From contig NZ_REFR01000009.1 in the NCBI RefSeq assembly GCF_003688555.1, forward strand, positions 884,540-948,539: a stretch of DNA of 64,000 nucleotides, read 5' to 3'. The notes beneath the pieces were generated by a model, which worked only from the letters and a program-made list of their open reading frames with translations, had not been told where the DNA came from and searched no databases. Shown one piece after another: positions 43,112 through 51,958 of this stretch. A program made the position numbers and the translations under genes. This stretch comes from Eilatimonas milleporae. GTDB lineage: Bacteria; Pseudomonadota; Alphaproteobacteria; Sphingomonadales; Kordiimonadaceae. The first letter of the stretch is position 1; every line of letters begins with the position of its first letter.

Positions 43112-43915
43112 ATGGTCAATGACACCTTAATGCCTTCCATCGGGCCATCCGATAGTGCCGCCCTGTCTGCCTTCGCTGAACGGCTGGCAGATGCCGCCGC
43201 CGAAATAACATTGCGGCACTTCCGGGCGGATATGACTGTGGACAATAAGGAAAAAACCGGTTTCGATCCCGTAACAATCGCCGATCGCGGCGCTGAAGAT
43301 GCCATTCGCGCCCTGATCGAGGCGACATATCCCGATCACGGCATAGAGGGCGAGGAAAGACCGCCCAAGCCGGCCGAGGGGCCTTTTACATGGATTCTCG
43401 ACCCCATTGACGGCACACGATCGTTCATCTGCGGCGTTCCGACATGGGGCACATTGATTGCCCTGTTATATGAAGGCCGCCCCGTGATCGGCGTCATTGA
43501 CCAGCCCTATCTGAAGGAACGCTATGTGGGCTCGCCCCTGGGGACGACGCTGAACGGAAACGCGATTCGGACCCGTGCCTGCACGGGTTTGAGCGACGCC
43601 GTCATGTCCACGGTCGATCCGGATCTGTTTCAGGACGGCGAGCGTGCTGTTTTCGATACCCTGAAGACACGCAGCAAGCTCATTCGCTACAGCCTGGACT
43701 GCTATGCCTACGCTATTCTGTCCGCCGGTCATTTTGATCTGATCCTGGAAACCGGGATGAAGCCCTACGACATCATGGCGCTGGTTCCGGTCATACGGGG
43801 CGCGGGCGGCATGGTCACGGACTGGTCCGGCAATGAACCCGGCCCCGACGGCAGGCTGGTTGCCCTCGGCGATCCCGGCATGGCCGCAGAGGTGTTACCG
43901 CTGCTAACCGTCTGA
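43112..43915 (+). CDS. Inositol-monophosphatase-family phosphatase, HisN-like
   Basis: 267 residues from ATG 43112 (GGGG 9 nt upstream; ATG 43130 also possible); the much longer upstream frame is antisense to the oxidoreductase and rejected. Metal-site motifs are EGEERPP (~78) and the LDPIDGTRSFICGVPTWGTLIAL block (~96-118). The final site is the GMKPYDIMALVPVIRGAGG segment (~215). The DPIDGTRSFxxGxPTWGTLIAL form is that of the histidinol-phosphate phosphatase HisN subgroup, which closes a gap in histidine synthesis where hisB lacks that domain. A general inositol phosphatase is the alternative. Confidence 0.88.
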   Translation: MVNDTLMPSIGPSDSAALSAFAERLADAAAEITLRHFRADMTVDNKEKTGFDPVTIADRGAEDAIRALIEATYPDHGIEGEERPPKPAEGPFTWILDPIDGTRSFICGVPTWGTLIALLYEGRPVIGVIDQPYLKERYVGSPLGTTLNGNAIRTRACTGLSDAVMSTVDPDLFQDGERAVFDTLKTRSKLIRYSLDCYAYAILSAGHFDLILETGMKPYDIMALVPVIRGAGGMVTDWSGNEPGPDGRLVALGDPGMAAEVLPLLTV

Positions 43916-43917
43916 TT

Positions 43918-44901
43918 TCAACAGCCGAGAAATTCCCGTATGGCGGCCCAGGCCTGCCGCCTTACGTCATCCGTTTCCTTCAGAATTTCATGTTTGGCGC
44001 CCTCCAGAGGCACCACCATGCCCTTCGGCAACCGGGCTGCGAAGCGGTCCATGGCACCAAGGTCGACAATGGTGTCCTGCCCGGCACGGAGAATCATCAC
44101 AGGCACATCGATGGCTTCGGCAAAACCAGGCGCATTCAAACGGTCACAGGACCGTAGCGCAGCCCGCACCCAGCCGAACGTTGCCCCACCCACCGCCAGA
44201 GCGGGCTCCTTTTCCGCGATGAAATGATCTTCATCGCGGAACCTCTCCCCGTCATGGGTCAATTGCTTGCGCCAGCCCCACGCCCCCTCACGGAAAGCAC
44301 TGTGTCCCGGGACATACAGATGATCGAGGCCAAGCAGATGCATGAAATTGGCGAGCCCTTTGGCAAAGCCGGCCGGCAGGCCCCCGGTCGCAATTCCGAC
44401 CATCGGTGCGGACAGAACCGCCTTGTCGATCAGGCCGGGTTCATCATGCAGAACACGCAGAACCACATGCCCCCCGGCGGAGTGGGCAAGCGCGATATAA
44501 GGGCGCGGCAGCCCCTCGGCCTCCAGCCTGCGGATCAGGGCCCGAACATCGCGGACATGATGGTTGAAATTGTCGATCCAGTGCCGTCCGCGATCCTCTC
44601 CCGGACGCACGGACAACCCCTGACCGCGCAGGTCCATCGCGGCGGCGGCATACCCCAGGCCACGGACAACCCGCATATCCTCGATATATTTTTCGATGAA
44701 TTCCGTACGGCCCGGCAAAAATACAACGGTCCCGTGCGGCGTCGCGGGGACATCGCCGCCGTCAGGGCGAGCCGGCAGAACGGCATAGCGCAACATGCCG
44801 CCGCCACTGCCGCGCACGGCTTCATATCTGATGGATTTGGGCTCATCCCTCCGGGCGGCCTTGGCCTGCTGCAACAGGCTGTCGAATTCGGATGTCTCCA
44901 T
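43918..44901 (-). CDS. Alpha/beta hydrolase, lysophospholipase-like
   Basis: 327 residues from ATG 44901 (METSEFDSLL); the upstream frame lacks support. The GxSxG-type nucleophile elbow is ALAHSAGG (~145-152). An oxyanion/strand block GTVVFLPGRTEFIEKY precedes it. The acid lies in MILRAGQDTIVDLGAM and the His in EGAKHEILKETDDVR. The EFIEKY and DLRGQGLS blocks match PldB/monoglyceride-lipase-like hydrolases. It probably hydrolyses a lipid ester. It converges with the HisN-like gene, with two bases between the stops. Confidence 0.9.
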   Translation of the reverse strand: METSEFDSLLQQAKAARRDEPKSIRYEAVRGSGGGMLRYAVLPARPDGGDVPATPHGTVVFLPGRTEFIEKYIEDMRVVRGLGYAAAAMDLRGQGLSVRPGEDRGRHWIDNFNHHVRDVRALIRRLEAEGLPRPYIALAHSAGGHVVLRVLHDEPGLIDKAVLSAPMVGIATGGLPAGFAKGLANFMHLLGLDHLYVPGHSAFREGAWGWRKQLTHDGERFRDEDHFIAEKEPALAVGGATFGWVRAALRSCDRLNAPGFAEAIDVPVMILRAGQDTIVDLGAMDRFAARLPKGMVVPLEGAKHEILKETDDVRRQAWAAIREFLGC

Positions 44902-45136
44902 GCGTGCCGTTTCCCCCTGCGGCCTCTTGAATATTTTGCCACACCATAATTGTCCCGTGGAAACGCGGCAAGCGGATCGACACGGCAAAAGCGTGATGAC
45001 AGCGGTTTTTTAATGAAAGTAATTTGATTTAATTTCAATACGTTATTGCAAGAAATTGATGATGTTCATTTTCTTTTTCGCAAGACTCCGCTGCCATTCT
45101 TCAACACCAATGAAAACGATTTGACAGGCAAGCAGA

Positions 45137-46633
45137 ATGCGGCTCAGGCAAAACAGTCCGGCGGGCTGGACAGGTGTCCTGCGCGCGCTCAGCCGGTTGC
45201 GGGCGGACACCGGTGGTTCCTTGCTGCCGATGATCGCGCTTGGCATGATGATGCTGTCGGGCATGGCCGGGCTGGCCGTTGACGGTGTGCGCATTTTTTA
45301 CGTCAAGGACGTTCTGCAAAAATCGCTGGACGCGGCCGGACTGGCAGCCGGGCGTTCTTTTTCACCGAACGCCATGCGGCAGAATGCCGAAACGATTTTC
45401 CACGCCAATTTCAACTCGTCCGGACGAATCGCGCGAATCGGCAGGGTCAATGTCCGTTTCAGCCCCGGAAACCGGAATATCGAGGTTTCCGCGGATGCAA
45501 CGGTCGCCACGACTTTCATGGCTCTGTTCGGCGTGGACGAAGTCACCTTTTCCGCCAGCACGGAAATCTTCCGCAGTACCCGGGGTATCGAACTGGTGCT
45601 GGTCATGGACAATACGGGGTCCATGCGGGCCGGCGGCCGCATGGACGCCATGAAGCAAGCGGCCCGGGACCTTGTGAATATCGTTTATGACAATGAGGAC
45701 TATCAGGACAATCTGTGGGTCGGTGTCGTCCCCTACACGGCGACGGTGAATATCGGCAACGGCACGCCCCGCCGGCAGTGGCTGGTACAGCCCGGCGATG
45801 GAGACGATATCGTCCGCCTGCTTGCCCTGGACGGCACCTATGCACCGACGATTTGGAAAGGCTGCGTTCTTGCCCGTGAGGACGGCGAGGATGAAACCGA
45901 CACACCGCCCGCGGAAGCCGCTTTCGATCCCTTTCTGTATGAAGACGCGGATGACAACAACTGGATTCGCGGCAGCGACGGCGCGTCCATCTACGATCTG
46001 GACGAACGCAATGAAGCACAAAATGACGGGCGCGGCCCCAATCTGGGATGCGGACCGGCGATCACCCCCCTCAACGCGTCGCGGCAACGCATCCTGTCAG
46101 CCATCGATGAAATGCTGCCCTGGCACCGGGGCGGAACCACCAGCAATCTGGGACTGGCCTGGGGGTGGCGTGTCATCAGTCCGCGCTGGCGCGGCCTTTG
46201 GGGCAGTGGCACCCCGTCCAATCTGCCGCTGGCATATGACACCGCGTTCATGGAGAAAGTGGTTGTCATTCTGACGGACGGACAAAACCAGTTTTTTGAC
46301 TGGCGGGGCCATGACGAAAACGGCGGCGTCGGCCCCGGAGGGTCCGATTATACCGCGTATGGCCGCCTGGAGACGTTCGGCTTTTCAAACCGCAATGCCG
46401 CGCGGGCGGAAATCGACCGGCGGTTCGCCCGCATCTGCACCGCGATGAAGCGGCAGGACATTACCGTGTTCACCATCACGTTCGGCGCCAGCACCGACAG
46501 CGAGACACGCCGGCTTTATGAAGACTGTGCCTCCGATCCGGGGTTTTATTTCGACGCCCCTTCGACGGAAACATTGCAGGACAGCTTTATCCGGATCGGC
46601 GAGGAACTGGCGGAACTGAGGGTGTCGCGATGA
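45137..46633 (+). CDS. TadG-like pilus protein with von Willebrand factor A domain
   Basis: 498 residues, first gene of the Tad cluster. An N-terminal TadE/TadG-like segment (DTGGSLLPMIALGMMMLSGMAGLAVDGVRIFYVK, ~29-62) anchors it in the inner membrane as a pseudopilin-like protein. A vWA domain from ~150 carries the MIDAS-like DNTGSM, and VVVILTDGQN near 375 is the matching strand. TadG proteins are thought to act outside the inner membrane in pilus assembly. An acidic insert (~250-290) is notable. AT-rich sequence at about 45010-45110 precedes it and may contain the operon promoter. Confidence 0.9.
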   Translation: MRLRQNSPAGWTGVLRALSRLRADTGGSLLPMIALGMMMLSGMAGLAVDGVRIFYVKDVLQKSLDAAGLAAGRSFSPNAMRQNAETIFHANFNSSGRIARIGRVNVRFSPGNRNIEVSADATVATTFMALFGVDEVTFSASTEIFRSTRGIELVLVMDNTGSMRAGGRMDAMKQAARDLVNIVYDNEDYQDNLWVGVVPYTATVNIGNGTPRRQWLVQPGDGDDIVRLLALDGTYAPTIWKGCVLAREDGEDETDTPPAEAAFDPFLYEDADDNNWIRGSDGASIYDLDERNEAQNDGRGPNLGCGPAITPLNASRQRILSAIDEMLPWHRGGTTSNLGLAWGWRVISPRWRGLWGSGTPSNLPLAYDTAFMEKVVVILTDGQNQFFDWRGHDENGGVGPGGSDYTAYGRLETFGFSNRNAARAEIDRRFARICTAMKRQDITVFTITFGASTDSETRRLYEDCASDPGFYFDAPSTETLQDSFIRIGEELAELRVSR

Positions 46634-47235
46634 AACATCCACGGACGAAACGCCACCTGACAAAACGTCGTCCGACAAAACGCCGTACAACAAAATGTTG
46701 TCTGGCCAAATGCCGGCGCGGGTCGATCACGGTGGAGGTCGGCGTCGCCCTGCCCATGTTGATCACGGCGCTGCTGGGCGGCACGGAAGTCATCCATTTC
46801 TTTTTTCTGTCCAGCACCATCGAGAACGCGGTCCTGCATGCGTCGCGCTACGGCATCACGGGAACCACCGAACCGGGCCTGACCCGGCAGGACCGGGTGC
46901 GCCAGATCGTCGCCCACCAGACGTTCGGGCGGGTGGACATGGACCATCTGACCATTGATATCCTGGTTTATGACCGTTTTGACGATATCGGCCGGGCCGA
47001 ACCGTTCCTGGATGAAAATGACAGCGGTTCTTACGAGGAAGGCGAACCCTTCACCGATGTGAACGGCAATGGGCGCTGGGACCCGGACATGGCACGGCTG
47101 GGTCTGGGCGGCGGCGGCGACGTGGTGCTGTACCGCGTCAGCTATCCGGCCGAAAGCCTGACCGGTTTTTTCGACTGGGCGCTGACGGATGTCCGGCTAC
47201 AGGCGGCTGTTGCCGTCCGTAACGAGCCGTTTTGA
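46630..47235 (+). CDS. TadE-like pseudopilin with repeated basic N-terminus
   Basis: 201 residues; ATG overlaps the vWA gene stop (ATGA). The TadE core RGSITVEVGVALPMLITALLGGTEVIHFFFLS (~30-62) contains the prepilin-type Gly/Glu pattern and membrane helix. The periplasmic part includes an acidic DENDSGSYEEGEPFTDVNGNGRWDPD stretch resembling a calcium-binding loop. Before the core lies a basic tract made of five 5-residue units. It is predicted to be a minor pseudopilin processed by the CpaA peptidase. Confidence 0.9.
   Translation: MKHPRTKRHLTKRRPTKRRTTKCCLAKCRRGSITVEVGVALPMLITALLGGTEVIHFFFLSSTIENAVLHASRYGITGTTEPGLTRQDRVRQIVAHQTFGRVDMDHLTIDILVYDRFDDIGRAEPFLDENDSGSYEEGEPFTDVNGNGRWDPDMARLGLGGGGDVVLYRVSYPAESLTGFFDWALTDVRLQAAVAVRNEPF
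46645..46719 (+). repeat. Five 15-bp repeats encoding a basic tract
   Basis: Codons 6-30 of the TadE-like gene are five 15-nt units related to ACAAAACGCCGTCCG, encoding units such as TKRHL, TKRRP and TKRRT. The later units diverge to Cys-containing versions. The array lies just before the prepilin-type cleavage and membrane segment, so copy-number change would alter only the cytoplasmic leader. Confidence 0.85.
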
Positions 47236-47239
47236 CGCG

Positions 47240-47797
47240 ATGACCCGCACCCGGCATATCCTGTCCCGCCTGTGCCGGAATACCTGTGCCACCGTGCTGG
47301 TGGAAACCGCTTTCGCATTGCCTGTTCTGATCAGCCTTGCCATCGGCGCGATTGAAGCGGGCACTTATCTTCTGCTGATGTTGAAGGTACAGCATACGGC
47401 CGTGGCCATCGCGGATCTGACGACTCGGGGCGGCAGGCTGGACGAAACCACCCTGCAGGATATCTTTCTCGCCGCACCGCAGACCATGACACCGTTCGAA
47501 ATGGACGGCAACGCGACCGTCATCATCAATGCGATCGGGCGGACACAACAGTCAGAATACCGCATTCTGTGGCAACGGCGCGGCGCGGGCACCCTGGACA
47601 GGGACAGCCGTTTCGGCAGTGCCGGCGCATTGGTGGACCGGGATACCCTGCCCGCCCTGCGCCGTGGAGAAACTGTCGTGGTGACAGAGGTTTACTATGC
47701 GTATGAGCCGGTCTTCATGCGCTTTCTGCCACAACAGACAATTCAACGCCTCGCCTTTTTCAGACCAAGAGAAGGTACACTTTCTTCAATATATTAA
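47240..47797 (+). CDS. Second TadE/TadF-like pseudopilin
   Basis: 185 residues from ATG 47240, four nucleotides after the preceding stop; the overlapping upstream start at 47189 is less likely. The TadE-like helix ATVLVETAFALPVLISLAIGAIEAGTYLLLMLKVQHTA (~16-53) has the conserved Glu after the predicted processing site. The rest is a periplasmic domain of strands. TadE and TadF commonly occur as such pairs. Clear operon partner of the preceding gene. Confidence 0.88.
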   Translation: MTRTRHILSRLCRNTCATVLVETAFALPVLISLAIGAIEAGTYLLLMLKVQHTAVAIADLTTRGGRLDETTLQDIFLAAPQTMTPFEMDGNATVIINAIGRTQQSEYRILWQRRGAGTLDRDSRFGSAGALVDRDTLPALRRGETVVVTEVYYAYEPVFMRFLPQQTIQRLAFFRPREGTLSSIY

Positions 47798-47935
47798 TAG
47801 AAAATATATAATCAATTTTATTAAATAACAAATCAATACATAATAAACATTAATTACATAATCTAACATTAATTCTTTTTTTACATGATCATATATATTT
47901 TTCACATATTCCAACTTGGCAGCTGGAGATAAAAA
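47798..47935 (+). promoter_or_regulatory. Extremely AT-rich leader upstream of flp
   Basis: Nearly all of this 138-bp gap is A or T, in sharp contrast to the GC-rich surroundings. It ends in TGGAGATAAAAAATG, giving flp a good ribosome site. No single promoter can be picked, because many TATAAT-like hexamers occur. AT-rich, probably curved DNA here would suit strong pilin-specific transcription and silencing by a nucleoid protein of the MucR/H-NS type. That is inference. Confidence 0.6.
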
Positions 47936-48163
47936 ATGGCCAACTCTGTTATTAAACTTTTAAAACGACTTCGCCGTGATGACCGCGGCGCAACCGCTAT
48001 CGAATATGGCTTGATCGCGGCCCTCGTTGCCGTGGGACTGATCGGTACATTGCAGATCCTCGGCAATACGCTGGATACCTTCTTCCAGAATGTGGTGAAC
48101 GAACTGAACACCGCCACACAGGAAGAAGGCGATCAGCAACAGCAGGATCAGCAACCCGGCTAA
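47936..48163 (+). CDS. flp: Flp/Fap-type major pilin
   Basis: 75 residues. The short basic leader ends RRDDRG and is followed by ATAIEYGLIAALVAVGLIGTLQIL, the Flp motif with Glu-Tyr after the G|A processing site. Mature pilin would be about 57 residues. The C-terminal tail is Gln/Glu-rich (TQEEGDQQQQDQQPG), which is unusual and likely surface-exposed on the fibre. A GGAG lies 8 nt before the ATG. It sits inside the Tad operon but behind its own AT-rich leader, and is followed by a hairpin. Confidence 0.96.
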   Translation: MANSVIKLLKRLRRDDRGATAIEYGLIAALVAVGLIGTLQILGNTLDTFFQNVVNELNTATQEEGDQQQQDQQPG

Positions 48164-48203
48164 TCGCCGGCGTGCTTTACGGCACAGGCTGACAGCCTGT
48201 TTC

Positions 48204-48234
48204 GGGGGCCACCGGCGTTTCTGTGGGTGGCCCC
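48204..48234 (+). terminator. Attenuator-like hairpin after flp
   Basis: GGGGGCCACC (48204-48213) pairs with GGTGGCCCC (48226-48234) around a 12-nt loop and is followed by TTG. It lies 40 bp after flp and before cpaA. A leaky terminator here would give much more flp transcript than assembly-gene transcript, matching the need for abundant pilin. Confidence 0.55.
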
Positions 48235-48295
48235 TTGTCCAGGCACGGCCTGCCTGCCGCTCCTTTTCATCAAGACAATAGCTGTGGACGCTGAA

Positions 48296-48796
48296 ATGGT
48301 GGCTTTACACGGCCTGGCCATCCTTTTCCTGGTGGCTGCCGCCGCACATGATCTGCGCGACAGGCGAATCGATAACAGGATCGTCCTTGCCGTTGCCGGG
48401 ACCGGTATGGCCCTGGCCGTCCATGCCTGGAGCATGGGCACAGGGGGATTGTCCGCCGCCATCGTCCCCGTTCTGGTCGCGGTCGCTGCCGGCCTACCCT
48501 TTGTCGGGCTTTTCGCCCTCGGCCTGATGGGCGGCGGCGACGTGAAACTGATTGCCGCAACCAGTCTGGTGGCCGGCCCGGCGCAAACGGCTGACTTTTT
48601 GATCCTGACATGCCTGATGGGCGGCCTTGTCGCGGGCCTGATCTGGGTGCGCGGTATCGCTCTCGGACGCTGTGCGGGGCATTCCCGCGACACAGATTGC
48701 CAGACCGTGCCATACGGCGTCGCCATTGCCGGCGCGGGTATCTGGATCAGCCTGTCGGCAATCGCCGGCGCGTTGCCGGCGGAGATAGCGTCATGA
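48296..48796 (+). CDS. cpaA: Prepilin peptidase CpaA/TadV (A24 family)
   Basis: About 166 residues from ATG 48296; GTG 48284 or 48227 would be longer. Membrane aspartyl protease that cleaves Flp and the TadE-type pseudopilin leaders. The first catalytic Asp is in AAAHDLRDRRIDNRI (~20) and the second in GLMGGGDVKLIAAT (GxGD-like motif, ~80). Six or so hydrophobic segments fit the family. The stop overlaps the cpaB ATG (ATGA). Confidence 0.93.
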   Translation: MVALHGLAILFLVAAAAHDLRDRRIDNRIVLAVAGTGMALAVHAWSMGTGGLSAAIVPVLVAVAAGLPFVGLFALGLMGGGDVKLIAATSLVAGPAQTADFLILTCLMGGLVAGLIWVRGIALGRCAGHSRDTDCQTVPYGVAIAGAGIWISLSAIAGALPAEIAS

Positions 48797-49695
48797 CCTT
48801 GCGCAGTGTGATTCTGCTGGGCATCGCCGGGGTCAGCGCGCTGAGCATGGTCCTGCTGGTCCGGGCCTTTCTAAGCGAGGCACGCACCGACCGTCCGGAG
48901 GCAAATATCAATACCGATGTGCAGGGCATACTGGTGGCCACCCGCACCCTGCATGTGGGGGCCCGGCTGGGCGAGGAAGACGTTACCTGGCAGGACTGGC
49001 CCGAGGATGCCTTGAACGCCGCCTATATCGGACGTGGGCGCCCCTTGTCCGACGTCACGGGCAAAATCGTCCGCCGGCCGATTATGGCCGGCATTCCGGT
49101 GACCGATGACGCCCTGGTCACACCCGGCGACCGAAGCCATCTGGCCGCCGTTCTGACGCCGGGGATGCGCGCCATGACAGTCAGTCTGGGACCGGTCACC
49201 GGCCTTGCGGGATTTGTCTTCCCCGGTGATCGTGTCGATCTGGTCATGACCTATCGGGTCGAGGATGACAAACGACGCCGCCACGCCGTATCGCAGACCG
49301 TCTTGCGAAATGTGCGTGTCCTGGCCGTGGATCAGCGCAGCGGGCGCGACGCGGAGGAAGTGCGGGAAATCGACACGGCCACGCTCGAGGTCACCCCGGC
49401 CATGGCGGAACGGGTGGCCATTGCCAGTCAGCTTGGCCGGCTGTCCCTGACCCTGAGAAGCCTGGAGCGCAATGGCGACGATCCTCTGACGGACCCGGCC
49501 AGCCCACCGCTGGTCGCCACCATGTCCGCCACCACCGACGCGGATATAAGCCCCTTCATGGACCCCATCGGCGGGCGGCGGACAGCAGGTCGTGTGCGGA
49601 TCGCACGCGGCAACCGCGTCAGCACCGTGGACACGGCGACAACACGGCTGGTCACCACCGACAATGACGGCGGTGAAAGGCAGGAAAACCCATGA
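48793..49695 (+). CDS. cpaB: Pilus assembly protein CpaB/RcpC
   Basis: 300 residues from ATG 48793; the frame extends upstream inside cpaA but GGAG at 48781 and the overlap fix the start. An N-terminal membrane anchor (VILLGIAGVSALSMVLLVRAFL) is followed by a SAF domain (VATRTLHVGARLGEEDVTWQDWP, ~50-110). Next is the RcpC-like core GMRAMTVSLGPVTGLAGFVFPGDRVDLVMTY. It is thought to sit in the periplasm and gate or position the secretin CpaC. The stop overlaps the cpaC ATG. Confidence 0.94.
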   Translation: MTLRSVILLGIAGVSALSMVLLVRAFLSEARTDRPEANINTDVQGILVATRTLHVGARLGEEDVTWQDWPEDALNAAYIGRGRPLSDVTGKIVRRPIMAGIPVTDDALVTPGDRSHLAAVLTPGMRAMTVSLGPVTGLAGFVFPGDRVDLVMTYRVEDDKRRRHAVSQTVLRNVRVLAVDQRSGRDAEEVREIDTATLEVTPAMAERVAIASQLGRLSLTLRSLERNGDDPLTDPASPPLVATMSATTDADISPFMDPIGGRRTAGRVRIARGNRVSTVDTATTRLVTTDNDGGERQENP

Positions 49696-51170
49696 TCCGG
49701 TTCAGATCATACGTCGCGGGTGTCTGTATCTATCTGGGTTTCAGCCTGATCGCGGCCAGTCTGATCGTGGTCGGTCTGGCGGCAACGGCACTGGCCTCCG
49801 CCGTGCCCGCGCTTGCCAATACGGCGGATGCGGGGCGGCGGGTGGATGCGGATGCCACGCCGCTGGCACTTGAAATCAACAAGGGTCTTTTGATCCGCCT
49901 GGACCGTCCCGCCAGCGATGTCTTCATCGCCAATCCGAAAGTGGCCGACATACAGGTCAAATCGCCCCGCCTGATCTATCTGTTCGGCACCGCGCAGGGC
50001 GAGACCAGTTTCTACGCCGTCGATGATGATGATCGTGTCATTTACGGCGCGTCCGTGTCCGTCATTCAGAATTTGAGCCGGCTGCGCACAGCCATCGCCC
50101 AACTGCTTCCGGACACCCGCATCACCGTCAGCGCCATCGGTGACATGGTGGTTCTGTCCGGACATGTCATGTCGCCGCTGGAAGCGGATACCGCCGTCCG
50201 GCTGGCACAGTCGCTGTCGGACACGGAAGAGGTGATGAACCGCCTGTCCATCCTGCAGCCGACACAGGTCAATTTACGTGTCCGGATTGCCGAGGTTTCC
50301 CGGAACGTCCTGAAACAGATCGGCTTCAACTGGGAAGGTGGACTGTTCGGCGGCAGCTTCGGCATCGGTGCCTTTACAGGCCGGGACGTGGTCCGCACCG
50401 TCCGCGACACGGCCACCAACCTGCCGACACGGGAATTCATTGTCAATGAAACGGTCAGCAGTATTTTCGGCAGCATCACCACGGGCAATCTGGATCTGAA
50501 CTATGCCATCGACGCCCTGGACCAGGAAGGGTTTCTCCGCGTTCTCGCCGAGCCCAACCTGACGGCCATCACCGGCGAAAACGCCAACTTTCTGGCCGGC
50601 GGTGAATTTCCGGTCCCCGTCCCCAACCTGAACGGTATCGGTATCGAGTATCGTGCCTTCGGCATCTCGCTGGACTTTACCCCCACCGTACTTGACACCG
50701 GCCGCATCAGCATGCGGGTCCGGCCGGAGGTCAGCGACCTGTCCACGGCCGGAGCCCTGCGGATTGACGGTATCGCCGTTCCGTCGATCAGCACACGCCG
50801 GGCGGAAACCACCATCGAACTGGGAAGCGGTCAGTCTTTTGCCATTGCCGGCCTGCTTCAGAACCGCACGGTCCAGGACGCCCGCAAGGTTCCGGGTCTG
50901 GGCGACATTCCCATTCTGGGGGCGCTGTTCCGGTCCGATGACTTTCGCCGCGAGGAAACCGAACTGCTGATCGTTGTGACACCGTATGTGGTGCGGCCAG
51001 TGGACGACCGCATGATCGTCCTTCCGACAGACGGCTTTACCGCTCCGGGCGATGCGGACCGCTACCTCAAGGACCAGCGCTGGCGTCCCGGCCTTGAAGC
51101 CGCCCGCCTTTCCCGTGAAAGCGGAAGGGCGCTGGCCCCAGGCCAGCGCGCGGGTTTTCAACTGCCGTGA
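49692..51170 (+). CDS. cpaC: Outer-membrane secretin CpaC/RcpA
   Basis: 492 residues. A signal peptide (about 1-43, ending AVPALANT) is followed by a pilus-specific N0/BON-like domain (LDRPASDVFIANPKVADIQV, ~70-90). The secretin domain lies about 240-440, with the signature LAEPNLTAITGENANFLAGGEFPVPVP. The C-terminal block is VPGLGDIPILGALFRSDDFRREETELLIVVTPYVVRP. It forms the ring through which the Flp fibre leaves the cell. Overlapping start with cpaB. Confidence 0.96.
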   Translation: MIRFRSYVAGVCIYLGFSLIAASLIVVGLAATALASAVPALANTADAGRRVDADATPLALEINKGLLIRLDRPASDVFIANPKVADIQVKSPRLIYLFGTAQGETSFYAVDDDDRVIYGASVSVIQNLSRLRTAIAQLLPDTRITVSAIGDMVVLSGHVMSPLEADTAVRLAQSLSDTEEVMNRLSILQPTQVNLRVRIAEVSRNVLKQIGFNWEGGLFGGSFGIGAFTGRDVVRTVRDTATNLPTREFIVNETVSSIFGSITTGNLDLNYAIDALDQEGFLRVLAEPNLTAITGENANFLAGGEFPVPVPNLNGIGIEYRAFGISLDFTPTVLDTGRISMRVRPEVSDLSTAGALRIDGIAVPSISTRRAETTIELGSGQSFAIAGLLQNRTVQDARKVPGLGDIPILGALFRSDDFRREETELLIVVTPYVVRPVDDRMIVLPTDGFTAPGDADRYLKDQRWRPGLEAARLSRESGRALAPGQRAGFQLP

Positions 51171-51190
51171 CGCCCTAAAGGAAAAGCCCG

Positions 51191-51898
51191 ATGACTTTTT
51201 TCATGGAGAAAGCAATGACAGTACCGCCGATACCGCGCGGGGCACTCATCAGGGCCGTCATGCTGTGTGCGGTCATGGGGCATGTCAGTGCCTGCCTGCC
51301 CGCACACAGCGGGATGGCGACACCGGCCGAGGTGGCCGCCCGGCCCGGTGTCACCCTTGTCCGGCTGACCCACGACATTACCGGCGAGGCTGACGGCAGC
51401 GAAACCCTGAGCGAAGCGACACAAGCCGCGCTCCAGCATTTTCTGACCAGTCAACGCGTCGGGTACGGCGATGTCCTGTATCTGGATACAGGCGGCGGCC
51501 TGCCGATTGCCCGGCAGGCCATGATTCTGGAATTTCTGGCAGACCGGGGGATCCGCTATGGCGGCCCCGGCACCTATGGCCCCGCGCCGGAGACAGGCGC
51601 GGCCCGTCTTTATGTGGAACGCTACCGGCTTGATACGCCGGCCTGTCCCAACTGGCAGGCTGAACTGTCCGCCGAACGCAGTAACAATGAAAGCGCCCAT
51701 TTCGGATGCGCAACGACTGTAACGCTGGCCCGTATGACGGCGAACCCCCACCATCTGGTCGCTGGCACCGCAACGGATAGCGCGGCAGTGGACGTCCGGG
51801 CTGCCAGAGCCATCACAACCCTGCAACAGGAACTGTCAGGGGGCAATGGCGGGTCCTTCCTGTCCTCGCTTTTCGGGGGCGGCCCCGGACGACGCTGA
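51191..51898 (+). CDS. cpaD: Pilus assembly lipoprotein CpaD
   Basis: 235 residues from ATG 51191 (AAGGA 8 nt upstream). A lipoprotein-like signal ends VSACLPAHSG (Cys35). The family motif CPNW...NNESAHFGCATTVTLARMTANPHHLVAG (~155-198) is intact. CpaD-type proteins are outer-membrane lipoproteins that stabilise the secretin. A Gly-rich tail ends the protein, and the stop lies in the first copy of a 21-bp repeat. Confidence 0.93.
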   Translation: MTFFMEKAMTVPPIPRGALIRAVMLCAVMGHVSACLPAHSGMATPAEVAARPGVTLVRLTHDITGEADGSETLSEATQAALQHFLTSQRVGYGDVLYLDTGGGLPIARQAMILEFLADRGIRYGGPGTYGPAPETGAARLYVERYRLDTPACPNWQAELSAERSNNESAHFGCATTVTLARMTANPHHLVAGTATDSAAVDVRAARAITTLQQELSGGNGGSFLSSLFGGGPGRR

Positions 51899-51951
51899 GC
51901 TAGGAACAGACAGCGATGGGCCAAGAATAGACGGCGCTGAGCAGGGAGACG
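51889..51951. repeat. 21-bp tandem repeat between cpaD and cpaE
   Basis: Three degenerate 21-bp units (51889-51909, 51910-51930, 51931-51951), each starting AC(G/A)(A/G)CG and carrying GCTGAGC- or GATGGGC-like cores. The first overlaps the cpaD stop and the last contains the cpaE ribosome site (GGGAG). Confidence 0.6.
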
Positions 51952-51958
51952 CGCGGAC

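Noticed and set aside
45121..45126. TTGACA as a Tad operon -35 box
   Set aside because: It lies only 16 bp before the first ATG, leaving no room for a -10 element and leader.
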